DNA from: Monocercomonoides exilis
Taxonomy: Eukaryota > Preaxostyla > Oxymonadida > Polymastigidae
Assembly: GCA_001643675.2 (NCBI GenBank)
Contig: LSRY02000010.1
Span: 1,745,001-1,809,000, forward strand
Reading direction: 5' to 3'
Length of the DNA stretch: 64,000 nucleotides
Made by a program: the position numbers and the translations under genes. This document shows, in pieces, positions 11,601-22,166 of the stretch. The notes beneath the pieces were generated by a model. It was not told where the DNA came from. It did no database searches and saw only the letters and a list, made by a program, of their open reading frames with translations. Every line of letters begins with the position of its first letter. The first letter of the stretch is position 1.

Positions 11601-14600
11601 TTTGTTTGTGATCCACACAAACGGCTGTCCTCAAACCCCTCCGATACAAAGATGGCTTCTCCTTTGAAAAACCGAATATATTCCATCAAGTCCACATCAA
11701 ATACCACCCTGTCACTTCCACAGATTGAGTTATTGCTCTGAAGCGCTGTCTGATTGAAGTCCAGTGAGAACAACGTTTCATTGATCTGCTCCACTATTGA
11801 CTCGCATTGGATGAAAATGTCTTTTCCAACATATGCATTGTTCACAACAAATACATCATTCTTTATCAGAAGTCCAATCTCTCCAATTCCTGAACTCGAT
11901 ATCCCATCCTTGTTCTGGCAGTTTATCATCATCCCTCCTCCTCTTCCCTCAACTGTCGAGGATGCACACCAAACAAATGAGCATCCTTCCACTGTCAGAT
12001 GGGAATATTCATGTTCCAAGCATATCATTGCTCCTCCGCCTTCTTTGCTTCCCTCACTCACGCACTTTTCCAGATTGCTTTTATTCACAATGAATTTCAT
12101 CTCCCATAACCCACTGCCACTTACTATTCCAGCTCCTTCATCCTCACGAGTTATAAATGAAAAATTCGAGCAACTGATTGTGATTGCTGTTTTGCTATTT
12201 ATCCTTCCCGAATTGCCTCGATGATTCAATGCTGAACCAATTTTTGAATCAGAATTCGTGCCTATAATACTTGCTCCAGTCACATTTATTGAAGCGGCAC
12301 TGAGAAATTCCACACTTGCAACTGATACAGAAGATCCAAGAAGCAGGAATGCTCCTGAAAGCGAAAAGCCAACTATAAATACATGATCAAGCATTGCACC
12401 ACCACTCACAATATTCAGAACAGTTGGATGGACTGCCATCTGGGAAACTGTCGCATTAGATACAAAAGAGCAGCGAGAAACTGACAGTGAGGATGTTGCA
12501 GCAGAAAACAAAACAAAAGATGTGTCAGCATCTGATGTTGTTGGAAGAAAAAATTTCAGATCAGAAAACGATAGTTGAACTGTTGAACAAATGGTTGCTG
12601 CATCAGCGCCATTTACACTGCATGCAAAAACATTTGTATTATTCGATAGTCCTTCCATCAATACCGATGGAGTGGTCAATGAAGGCGCATCGGAAAATGC
12701 AGAAAACGAAATCGGGTTATTGATTGAAGCTGACTGAATGAGTGTTATAGAAGTTGGTGAAGTGAGTGAATTTGGAGGGAATTGAACAGAAAATATCTGA
12801 TCCACTGTCATGCACGGAGAAACTTCATATCCACATCCACTGAAGTCTGCTCCAGCTTTCCCATCCACAAACCCATTTCCAGACAGATTATTCCATAAGA
12901 ACACAACCATAGGAATCACATATTCCACTCCAGTCGTCAACCTCTCGTACCCACATATTTCTTCCAATGATGATAACTCCTCACAACTTAAATTCCAACA
13001 AAAGTGTTGTTCATTGATAATTTCTTTCAAGTGATCTCCATTCACAAAAATATTCTTTCCTTTCCATGCTAAACACTGATCAAATCTCAATTGTTCCAAT
13101 GCAAAATTTGTTGCTCCATTCCCCAGTTCCAAGAACATCCCTCCTCCGAGTCCTTTCCCATCATCAGTTCCATTTCCTGCACAACATCCTTCAAACACAC
13201 TGCTTCCATTTGCAACAAGACAATCACCAGTTCCAAGTGAAATATATGTCCCTCCTCCAAATGTTGCACTTCCTTCTGCGCAACACTCGCTCACATTGCA
13301 ATTGTCTATCATAAGTTCACTCGCTATTCCAGTTTGCCCTCCGTTCCATCCTGCATATATACATCCTCCATTTCCATTCATGTTCGTTAATCCAGAAAAT
13401 CTGCAATTCTTGAAATCAGCAAATCCATGCAGTCCATGACACATTATGAACGATTTTGATTGTATTACCGCTCCGTTCTTTGTCTCAAAGTTTTCCACTT
13501 CTAATCCCCCTTCTTCAATATCTGCAAATCCATATTCCACAGCGGAGCCTTGTGAGATAACTTCGAATACTATCGAACAGTTAATCAATAACAATGAAGA
13601 TTTTGAACAACTGATAAAGAAAGAGGCTGATTGTAATGCAGAAGGAAGCCCAAAACAAATGTTGTAAAACGAAGCACCCGCTGTCACAGTCACAAAAGAT
13701 GAAGAAGAAAAATCCGAAGGAGCAAGAATTGAAACCTGCAATCCCTTGTCCATCGCAGAGATATTCCATGGGCGTTGTGATACAATTAATTGCTCATCAA
13801 CTTGCAAGCAGTCATCAATGACAATCAATGGTGAAGATGTTGGGAATAACGTGCGAATGGTGTGCATTATAGTCAAACAGGGAAAAAAGGAAAGTCCACA
13901 GAATGATGAATCCAATCCTCGCGATGGATCTCCAGTTACATGTGCAGGCGCATTAAAAGGAACAAGAAATGCATTCAGCGAAAATGGATTCAGAGTCGGA
14001 ATGAGTCGATCGCAACACATCAGATCATCTGATGAGGATTCCTCAAATGATATATTCAATGTTCCATTGTTCAGCCAAACAGATGACAAAGCACTTCCAT
14101 TTATGAAAACATTGTTACCTCCATTATTTGCGCTGCACTTGCAAAATGTGATGTCAGACAGACAGAAGTCAGTTGCACCTTCAGCCATCTCAATATATAT
14201 CCCTCCTCCAAATCCGCCACAATGGCAGCTCGTGAATAATGTGGAAGAACTTTGTGATCCAATCTGAAGCAAGCTACTCTCATGATCGAGAAAGATTGCT
14301 ATCCCTCCTCCATTTCCTGAAATGCATGAACAATTCTCAATTGTGTTGTTCATCATCTTCAGATGTTCGTTTAAAGCAGTGCGAATTGATAGAATGAGTC
14401 CACTTCCTGTTAAGAGAGTAACATTCGCAACAGTAATATTGCTCAGATGGCTATCTTCTGCCTCCGAACATGAAGAATGATGGAATAGACTTTCAGATGT
14501 TGTTATATTACAGATAAGAAGATCTCTAATTTCCACTTTCTTGAGGCAAACATCAAATACATGTGATGAAACTTCCAATTCTTCTATATTGAAAGTCGAT

Positions 14601-16774
14601 GAAAAAATTGCAACATTGCTGATTGTGAGCAAAGAAATCGAATCAGATTGGAATATAGTAGGAGTTGGAACAGTTGTTGAGTTCTGGTCAACACTGAAAG
14701 AAAGCACATAAAGCGTTCCACAAGAAATTGAAAACAGAGATGAGTCAGCTGGGAGCAAATCTGTTGCAAGCTGCACATTTTGTCTAGAAGATCCCGTTAT
14801 TTTCAGTGTCTTGGAATCGAGATGTAGTGGAGATGGTTCTGACGAAATTAATCCCTCCAAGAGAGTAATCGTTGATAAAGAAATGGAATGAAGTGAAGAA
14901 ATAGCTTTTTGCACTGTTCTGCATGGAGAAAATTCGTCATTACAAACAGAACCAATCAAATCTTGACCATCATTCCCCACAAATTGATTCATGCAAAATG
15001 GTTCCAACCATCCTGTTGCATATCGAACTCCTTCAGCATAATTGAGATAGATGGATTGTGAAGCGCACGTTGTGAAAGACTTTACAAATGGAGGCGGATT
15101 TTGTCTCAAGTGATTGACTGTATCTGATAGCTCAACATCAACTCCTTTTGGAACGTTACTCTTGCAGAAGCTTTCATAATATAAATGAAAATAGAAAAAG
15201 ACCAGGTCTTTATTTTCCAAATTAATTCCGTACCAATGAAAGGACCCACCCCTTTCGTTTGCTGAGCAATTGGAAAAAAAGCAATTACGAACTTCAATTG
15301 TTCCAGATGGAGACATACATAATCCTCCTCCAGCATCTTCAGAAACAGAGCATTGAATGAGACTACAATAAGCTATTCCTGTTTGACTCTCAATTCCATT
15401 TTCTTTAGAGTAGCTCGTAATACTATGAGGCTCAAATGAAGTGCGAATAGCTCCTCCTGCTCTATTGCAAGTGCATAATGTGAAATAGCATCCAGTTATG
15501 ATTGGTAATTTCAAAACATAATATAAAACTACTGCTCCACCTTCTTTTGTTGAAACACACTTATTGAATGAACAGTTGTGAAGTTTCACAGAGCAAATTG
15601 TTTCAGTGAACACTGCACCTCCACCACTTGTTGTGGAATTGCAGAATGAAAAATTACATTGCATTATCAATATTGAAGTCTCCAGCAGATTTCTGCAGTA
15701 AATTGCTCCACCGGATGTTGAATTGATATTTTCCCATTTGCAATAAAGGAAAGAATGATTCCCTTTTTCAGTAATTGACAGTCTTTCCATCCTTTTTAGA
15801 TTAGTCTCGTTGCCTTCATGTTGGATGTTGCCGTTTGAAGAGCGATGGAAGTTTTTCAAAGAGCAATTGAACAGCCCAAGAGAGTTAGAAGGCATACTTA
15901 CAGAAAACACAATTCCCCCATAGATTGCATCTGGTGTTTGGTTGAAATTGCAGTTACCCAGAAATGAATAGCAAAATCCCTTTTGAAAACTTTTTTTCGT
16001 CTTTGAGGCAGATGTGACATTGAAAAAAGAAGATGAGCTCACAGTAATTGAGCATGCAGTTACTGCATTTAAAAATGGTGTGGATAACAATTGTAATGAT
16101 GAAAACTTCGAGTTTAAAACACAAAAAGTGCCCAACTTTTCATCAGCCGAAGCTGACACACAAAATAGTGGAGGAACAAATCCACATGAACTCTCGTGCA
16201 AAAACGAAATGTTGTCTAGAACAGCATTTCCACTTTCAAAGGCCAACGGAGAAACAGCGTTCTCGTTCGACAAATAAAGCATAACTGAAGACACAGTCAG
16301 TGCTGACTGCTTCATGAAAATAACATTTGCATGTGAATGAACAGGAGAAACAATAAGACTTGAAACTTTTGCGGATGAATTCAGAAGCACAATTTCAGTC
16401 TTTATCAATGTGGTAGGATGATGTTCAAAAATTCGCTTTTTTTCAACAGTGCTGTAATAATCATTTCTTTTGTGTTCTGAAAAGCCTGAAATAAATGGCA
16501 TTCTGAATAAGCTATTTTGAACGGTATAATAAAAATAGTTCAAGCAATTGGCACAAATAATTTAATCATTTTTCAAAATTAAAAAATAATTGAACAAGCA
16601 AAACTCTTTTTGACCCTGCTGCTCTTTATAGCCTGCACTTTCAAAATTATTTTCAGGTGTGCAATCGGTTAAAGCGTAATCTTCATCATTGGCGAGAAAA
16701 GTATTTGAACAATTGCAAAAATCATTCCAAATTATCTTCAATATTGTAAGTGCTAACAAACGCATCATTATCAT
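8666..16774 (-). CDS. Secreted beta-helix protein with TM helix and pseudokinase tail
   Basis: Two exons, complement(8666..16511, 16596..16774), 84-nt intron, 2,674 aa. Exon 1 supplies the start and a signal-peptide-like segment MIMMRLLALTILKII; ATGs at 16774 or 16765 are both possible. The ectodomain (to about residue 2235) has many short strands with conserved Asn/Cys/Gly, typical of right-handed parallel beta-helices, plus many N-x-S/T sites. Four copies of a Cys module mark subdomains: VCNDEFSPCRTVQKA, FCGLSFFPCLTIMHT, GCGYEVSPCMTVDQI and LCGSQTNPCRSIS. One TM helix follows (WLLIVCIVIVVILFVVIIVL, then RWRKQKRR). The cytoplasmic part has a kinase C-lobe: LRWKAPELL, FSIGMMLWECLTLQIPFGE and CVSHNPSDRPS. 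LSPHIVLF stands where HRD-KxxN should be; no VAIK or DFG is visible, so I infer a pseudokinase. Large beta-helix/kinase-tail proteins are known in oxymonads. Confidence 0.85.
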
Positions 16775-17832
16775 TAAAAAATAGAAATTATTTTTTGATC
16801 GCACAGAGTCAAAAGATGAAACAAAATGCCGCAGCTTCAAATAATAGATATCTTTCGACAACTGTGAATTGTTTTCAAATAATAGTAAATACTGAAAGCA
16901 AACAAGTTGTCACTTATCGTTTAAGCTGTTAATTGAAATTTCTATGTTGAACATGAAATACTGCACACTTTCAACAAAAGTCATTTCTTCACTGATAATC
17001 CAGTAAAAATCGTAACGCGCCTGTCTCCCTCTGCATGACACTGTCTTTTTTGGTAATCAATAAAATGAAATTGTTATAGGTTAATGAAAAAAAATTTTCA
17101 ATTCCCTCAGTTGGCGAAGGCTTTTCGTTATTTCATAGATTATGTTGGTTCACTTTGTTGTGAACATTCATTCTCCATAAAAAAATGTTATAATTTTTGT
17201 TCTATGAAAGAAAAATCAATCGAATATACATAAAATTTTCCCTTCTTAATTTGAAAATGATTGAATGTTTTTTTGTTGTTTTTTTGAAAATCAAAAAATC
17301 TCCCGAAACAACTTTATTTCTTAATATAACAATTGTTTCCAAAAAATGAATTAGACTTCGACAGATTTCATGAGTCATACTCGTAACAAATGCTTCTTAT
17401 CAGCAATGACTACAACGTACTTGTTATTAGTTCATTTTTTAGAAAGAATCACATTCTCCACGAAATATCTAACATCAAGTGATATGATCAAAACCAATAG
17501 AAAATATATTTTCGAAATTTATATTTTCCTCTCTGATAGATTGGTGTGAATGTTTGAAATCAATATAATAAACAGAACATTTATTGTCCAACTGCAAAAA
17601 GATAATAACCAAAAAAAACTTTAATAGTTTGTTTTTCCAATTTTTCTAAAAATATAAACCAAAAAGAAACAAAACAAAAATCGATTTCAATTTTTTTTTA
17701 AAAAAAAAAAAAGTCCACTTTTTTTGAACAAATTTATTTGAAAAACATCAATTTTAAATATATGTATTTCGAAAATTTTTATTTTGCAAATTTTTTGATC
17801 ACAAAAAACCATAAGGTGATAAATATTTTAGA
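16775..17832. promoter_or_regulatory. Divergent intergenic region, about 1.06 kb
   Basis: Lies between the start codons of the beta-helix/pseudokinase gene (-) and the kelch/PSI gene (+), so it must hold both promoters. It is very AT-rich, with T9/A13 tracts near 17690-17711 just upstream of the kelch start. I recognise no specific element. Confidence 0.5.
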
Positions 17833-20800
17833 ATGCTTCTTCTTGTGATCCCTCTTTTATCGCTTGTTATTTTACCTTATTTGCAAAGCGAACCAATAAC
17901 TGGAGGATGGGAAAAGACAAAGCCTACTATTAAAGGTTTTCATGGTCATGCAGCTGTCGTCGAAAACAATTTGATATATATTGTTGGTGGAAACGATGGA
18001 ACTGCAATGAACACTGAAGTTATTGTGTTAAATATCGACGGAACGTTGAATAAAAAAATTGAACTGGATGGAAACGTAAATTCACGAACGGATCACACAT
18101 TTACAAGAGTAGCTGATGGTGGAATCATGATTGGTGGTTCAAACAACAATGATTACTATGGAGATGTTTGGCTTTTGGACTTTTCATCACTCGAATGGAG
18201 AAATCTTGGAGAAGTTGATGAAGGTCTTAAACTTTCACGTCATTCAGCTGCTGCTAATGCAGATGGAACTTTGCTGGTTATATGGGGAGGTGAGTCTGCA
18301 CCAAATACACCATCAAACAAGCTTTACGTTGGTTATCCCGATGCTCATTGTATGCTAAACTATTTTTTTTATTTTATACTTATTTATTTTTATTTTCTGA
18401 ACAATAGCAAAAAAATGGTTATTCACAAATATTTATTTCGATTCAAATACAGCTTATCCACCTGCTGTAAATACGGAAATTACTTTTTGGTTTGTTTTAT
18501 GTTATAAGTGTTTTCTGGGTTTTTTTACAAAAATTTAAATATTATTTGTTATATGTGAACATTGCAATGCCAGGCAAAAGGTTGGAAAACAAAATATTTT
18601 CTATGTCTCAGGCGGGAAAAACGAGCAATATGGACACAGACCATCACTATTTAAGCTTATTTTGAGTGTGATCATTGAATATTTTTGAATATTTTTTAGC
18701 AATTTATGAATTTGACAAATGTTTATTTTAAACAGCTGATGATGGAGACACTTTTACTGCTGTTTTTGAGGAAGTTTATGTTCAGCCAGACGGGCTAAGA
18801 GCACGAGAACAACATTTTGCAACTATTTTCGGCTCAAGTCTGTTCTTATTTGGTGGGACAACAGGATCTTCAGTTATTGAAAAAATTAACTTGAGTATGT
18901 TATTTATTTTATATCTTTTTTTTCTGTTTTTTATTGTTTATCAATAACTTTTTCTTCTTTTTCTTTTCTTTTTTTCTTTTTTTTCTTTTCTCTTTTCTCT
19001 TTTCTCTTTTCTTTTTTCTTTCTTTTTTCTTTCTTTTCTTTTCTTTTCTTTCTTTTTTCACATTTACATTTTTCCTTTCATCATTGAACCACTTTCATTT
19101 GCTCAGTCGACAATTCTTGGTATGAATTGGAGTATCCCTCTGGAGTGATCCCACCTCCCTTGACCGACTTTGCCAGCGTCCAGCTTGAAGACTCACCAAT
19201 GTTCATTGTGATCGGAGGGTATGACTCATCCAACCTCGAAGACGAGACACAGGTTTCAAGCGACATGTGGACATACAAGTTCGACAGCTGCTATCAGAGC
19301 ATCGACTGCGCCACGTGTGCTCAGGACGCTAACTGCGGCTGGTGCTCCACAAAGCACACATGCATCAGCGTGAAGAACAACAGCCCGCAATACGAAACAT
19401 GCTCCTTTGTCGCATACACCGCGATGGAGTGCCCTGGTGACTGCGAAGGCGCCACTTTCTGCGAAGTCTGCCTGCGCCAGCGCGGCTGCGGGTGGTGCCA
19501 GCAGACGTATGCCTATCCGAAGCCGTTTGCCGGGTGCATGCCAGGAAACGTTGCTGGGCCGACACTCGGAAGCTGCGGCTCGTGGGCATACAGCCCCAGC
19601 AGCCCCGATGCGACGTGTGTGGATGTGAAGCCTGTTCTGCACATGGTCAACCCAGACCCAGTCAACAACAAGAAGCTGTCGGCTGGAGACTCCATGCTTC
19701 TGGAGTGGAAGTTTTCATCGAGCGTATACGGGTTCATTGACTGCTATGCAGTTGTCTACAAGAAAGGCGAGCCGAGCGAGACCGAAGTTCTGCTGCAGAA
19801 GTTTGTGGCTGCTGACTATCCGTGGATGTTTGTCACCATCCCTGCATCTGATCCAGACTCCTTCTTGAAGTTCCGCTTCTACGTGTACTGCACTGGCTCA
19901 AAGGCGCGTGTTGCATATGACTCCGACGAGTACGAGCTGTTCACCCCCAACATGAAGGTGACTGCACCTGCACAGGGAGAGGTTGTATACGGGCCTGATC
20001 CATACAAGGTGAAGTTTGACAGAGACGGCTATGTTGGCGGAGTGACTGTGTCTCTGTATTCAGCACAGGACATGAAGACCCCACTGCAAGTGATCTCGCA
20101 CTGGACAGAAGATTCTGAGGTTGAGTGGAAGATGGAGGCGAAGCTTCCCTCTGCAGAGGACTATGTCATTGGGATCCACCAGGCTGCCACAGGAACAATG
20201 TTTTGCCGGTCGTATCTGTTCACGTACATCACAGAGAACATCCATCTGGTTATTGAAGAGCCAAAGGAAGGTGCATTGCTGCCAGCTGGAGAGGATGTGG
20301 TGATCAAGTGGTCCTGCAAAGAGAGCACAAACAGCTTGACAATTAATTTGTATGAGCTGGACAATGCAGGTGCAAGACACAAAGTGAAGAACATCACAGA
20401 CAACGTGAAGGCCTCAGACAAGCAGTTCACTTGGGCTGCAATTGTGCCAGAGTCATCAGACAAATACATGATTTCAGTGCAGGATGTAATCACAAAGAAC
20501 GAAGCGAAGGTTGGAGGACTCAGAATCAACGCTATTTCCCTCAGCATCGACATAGCCAGTGCGAAAAAGACCAGATCAGTGAAAGAGGAGGAGATTGTGG
20601 TCATTGAGTGGGAGTGGTCAGGAAAGAGGACAGAGAAGGATTTGTATCTGTACAATTCTTCTTCATCCGCTGCGATGAGGCTGACGCATGTGGATGCGGA
20701 TGCCACGTCAGTCAGATGGCAAGTGCCTTCAGGGTTGGGCAAAGCGAAGAGCACGAAAGGAACACAGGAGCAGTACTACATCGAGATTGAGACGGCGTGG

Positions 20801-20980
20801 ATGTCTCATACAGCACGCTCGCCTTCCTTCACCATCATCCAGCCAGGCTCAGTTCCAACAAAGTCTGTTGCTGCAGTTGTGGTGCTTGTCATCTTCACTC
20901 TGGCTGTGGTGGGAGTTCTGGTTCTTCTGTTCTTCTTTGTCTTCAGGAAGAGGATGGCGGGATTCACTTCTGTTGCATAA
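17833..20980 (+). CDS. Kelch/PSI-domain type I membrane protein
   Basis: Five exons join in phase: 17833-18349, 18408-18489, 18574-18665, 18736-18894 and 19107-20980 (907 aa). A signal peptide (MLLLVIPLLSLVILPYLQS) leads into kelch-type repeats with the GG...W pattern: IYIVGGNDG, IMIGGSNNN...EWRNLG, FYVSGGKNE, LFLFGG and FIVIGGYD (residues about 25-330). Two Cys-rich PSI (plexin/semaphorin/integrin) domains follow at about 341-455, with signatures CATCAQDANCGWC and CEVCLRQRGCGWC. Next come about four Ig-like or Kre9-like beta domains (MVNPDPVNNKKLSAGDSMLL; LVIEEPKEGALLPAGEDVVI), one TM helix (about 869-895) and a short basic tail. The architecture resembles attractin/MEGF8-type kelch-PSI ectoproteins; a surface receptor or adhesin role is inferred. 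Exons 1-4 are AT-rich, exon 5 clearly GC-richer. Confidence 0.87.
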
Positions 20981-21681
20981 TCTAATCTGCTTTCACACAG
21001 GCAGTTTTTTATCAGCCGCTTGACATTCACTTCTTATTGTTGTTTTTATTTTTTTATTAATTAAACTTCGCCATTTTTTCTTCTTCTATTTCTGCAGATA
21101 TTAAATTCTTGTCTTTTCTTTCTTAACACTTTGCTATGCCAAACGGCTGGTTGAGATGGGGTTAATGGATATACTGTGTTTTGTTTATGTAGAAGCCAGG
21201 AAAGAAAGTGGAATTCACACAATCTTTGCAAATGAAGATCAACGTTGATAACCATTTTGAGAGGCTTAACACTGAAATAACAGAGTTAGCGTATTCTGTA
21301 CAATATTGTTGTTCTGTTACAAGTTTTTATGAAATGTCTGATATGTTCAGATTGCTATTTTCCTTATCTTGTTTGTTCACTTCTTTTCTTCTGCCTTTTC
21401 AATCTTATCTCGTCTATCAATTGAGTTTTTCCTTTTTCCTTTGGATTTTAACGTCATTTTCAAATTCTTTTCTCAATCACTTTCACCTTTATCTCATCAT
21501 TTTGTCATTCTAAACTTTCAAAGGCTGATTGCTCGTGAGTGTTGCCTTTGTTTTCAACTTTTTAAAAAAGCTAACTTTTCACCAACAATTTATGGCTAAT
21601 CTATTTTTGAAGATTTTTTATTCCAAATCAAGAGATGAAAAATTAGATGAATTGTGAAGTGAGTTGAAATGGTTGGAGAAG
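20981..21681. other. Convergent 3' spacer
   Basis: AT-rich DNA between the stops of the kelch/PSI gene (+) and the Lsm gene (-). No ORF with convincing composition and no repeat or RNA gene were found. Confidence 0.5.
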
Positions 21682-22087
21682 TTAGCGTTTTTTTTCCTCA
21701 TCATCTTCTTTGGCATATTCGCATTTAATCACATCGTTTAATGAAATGATTAATTTCCAATAGCGTTGGGTCTGAGGTAAATCATTCCCTGAAAGAAAAA
21801 GTTATAAAAGGAAAATATTGAAAATAAAGATGGCGAAAAAATGAAATCTTTATTCTAACCTGGAAGAAAACAATATTCTACAACATCCTTCAATATAAGA
21901 TTGCCAAAACTGTCAATACAATGGAGATTTCCATCAAATACTCTAAGATCTTTCAATGTGAGTCTCAATTGCTTTCCAAGTAAGTTTTCCAAAGTTTTCC
22001 CTTCCATTTCATCTGCCTATAACAAGCAATAAATAAAAAGCTTCAATTTGAAGCTTGAAATCTCAAAATAAAATAGTTATCTACCAT
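21682..22087 (-). CDS. Lsm-domain protein, NAA38/LSMD1-like
   Basis: Too fragmented for simple ORF calling: complement(21682..21788, 21860..22016, 22085..22087) gives 88 aa. Exon 1 is the ATG alone; the intron starts GTAGAT and ends TATAG. The second intron is GTTAGA...TTTCAG (71 nt). The product begins MADEMEGKTLENLLGKQLRL. It has an Sm1-like segment (LLGKQLRLTLKDLRVFDGNL, then HCIDSFGNLIL) and an Sm2-like end with hydrophobic strands (YWKLIISLNDVIKCEYA), finishing in an acidic/basic tail. The single short Sm fold, and GNLIL in place of the RNA-binding loop residues, resembles NAA38/LSMD1, an auxiliary subunit of the NatC N-terminal acetyltransferase. Another divergent Lsm protein is possible. 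A downstream ATG in exon 2 (fifth codon) is an alternative start without exon 1. It is divergent from GPN1 with 79 bp between start codons. Confidence 0.72.
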
Positions 22088-22166
22088 TTTGTTTTCACAT
22101 AAATAATTAAGGCACGTCTCAAACCATACTATTTATAATTAATAACTATATTGCTTCTTGCAAGAA
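22088..22166. promoter_or_regulatory. 79-bp divergent promoter region
   Basis: The only DNA between the Lsm start (-) and the GPN1 start (+). Both genes have continuous coding support, so both core promoters and 5' UTRs must fit here or overlap transcribed DNA. It contains AT-rich runs (TATTTATAATTAATAACTAT) but no element I can name. Confidence 0.5.

Noticed and set aside
8666-16774. Pectate lyase enzyme assignment for the beta-helix proteins
   Set aside because: The fold-type repeat pattern is visible, but no catalytic Asp/Arg constellation of pectate lyases was identified; only the fold class is claimed.
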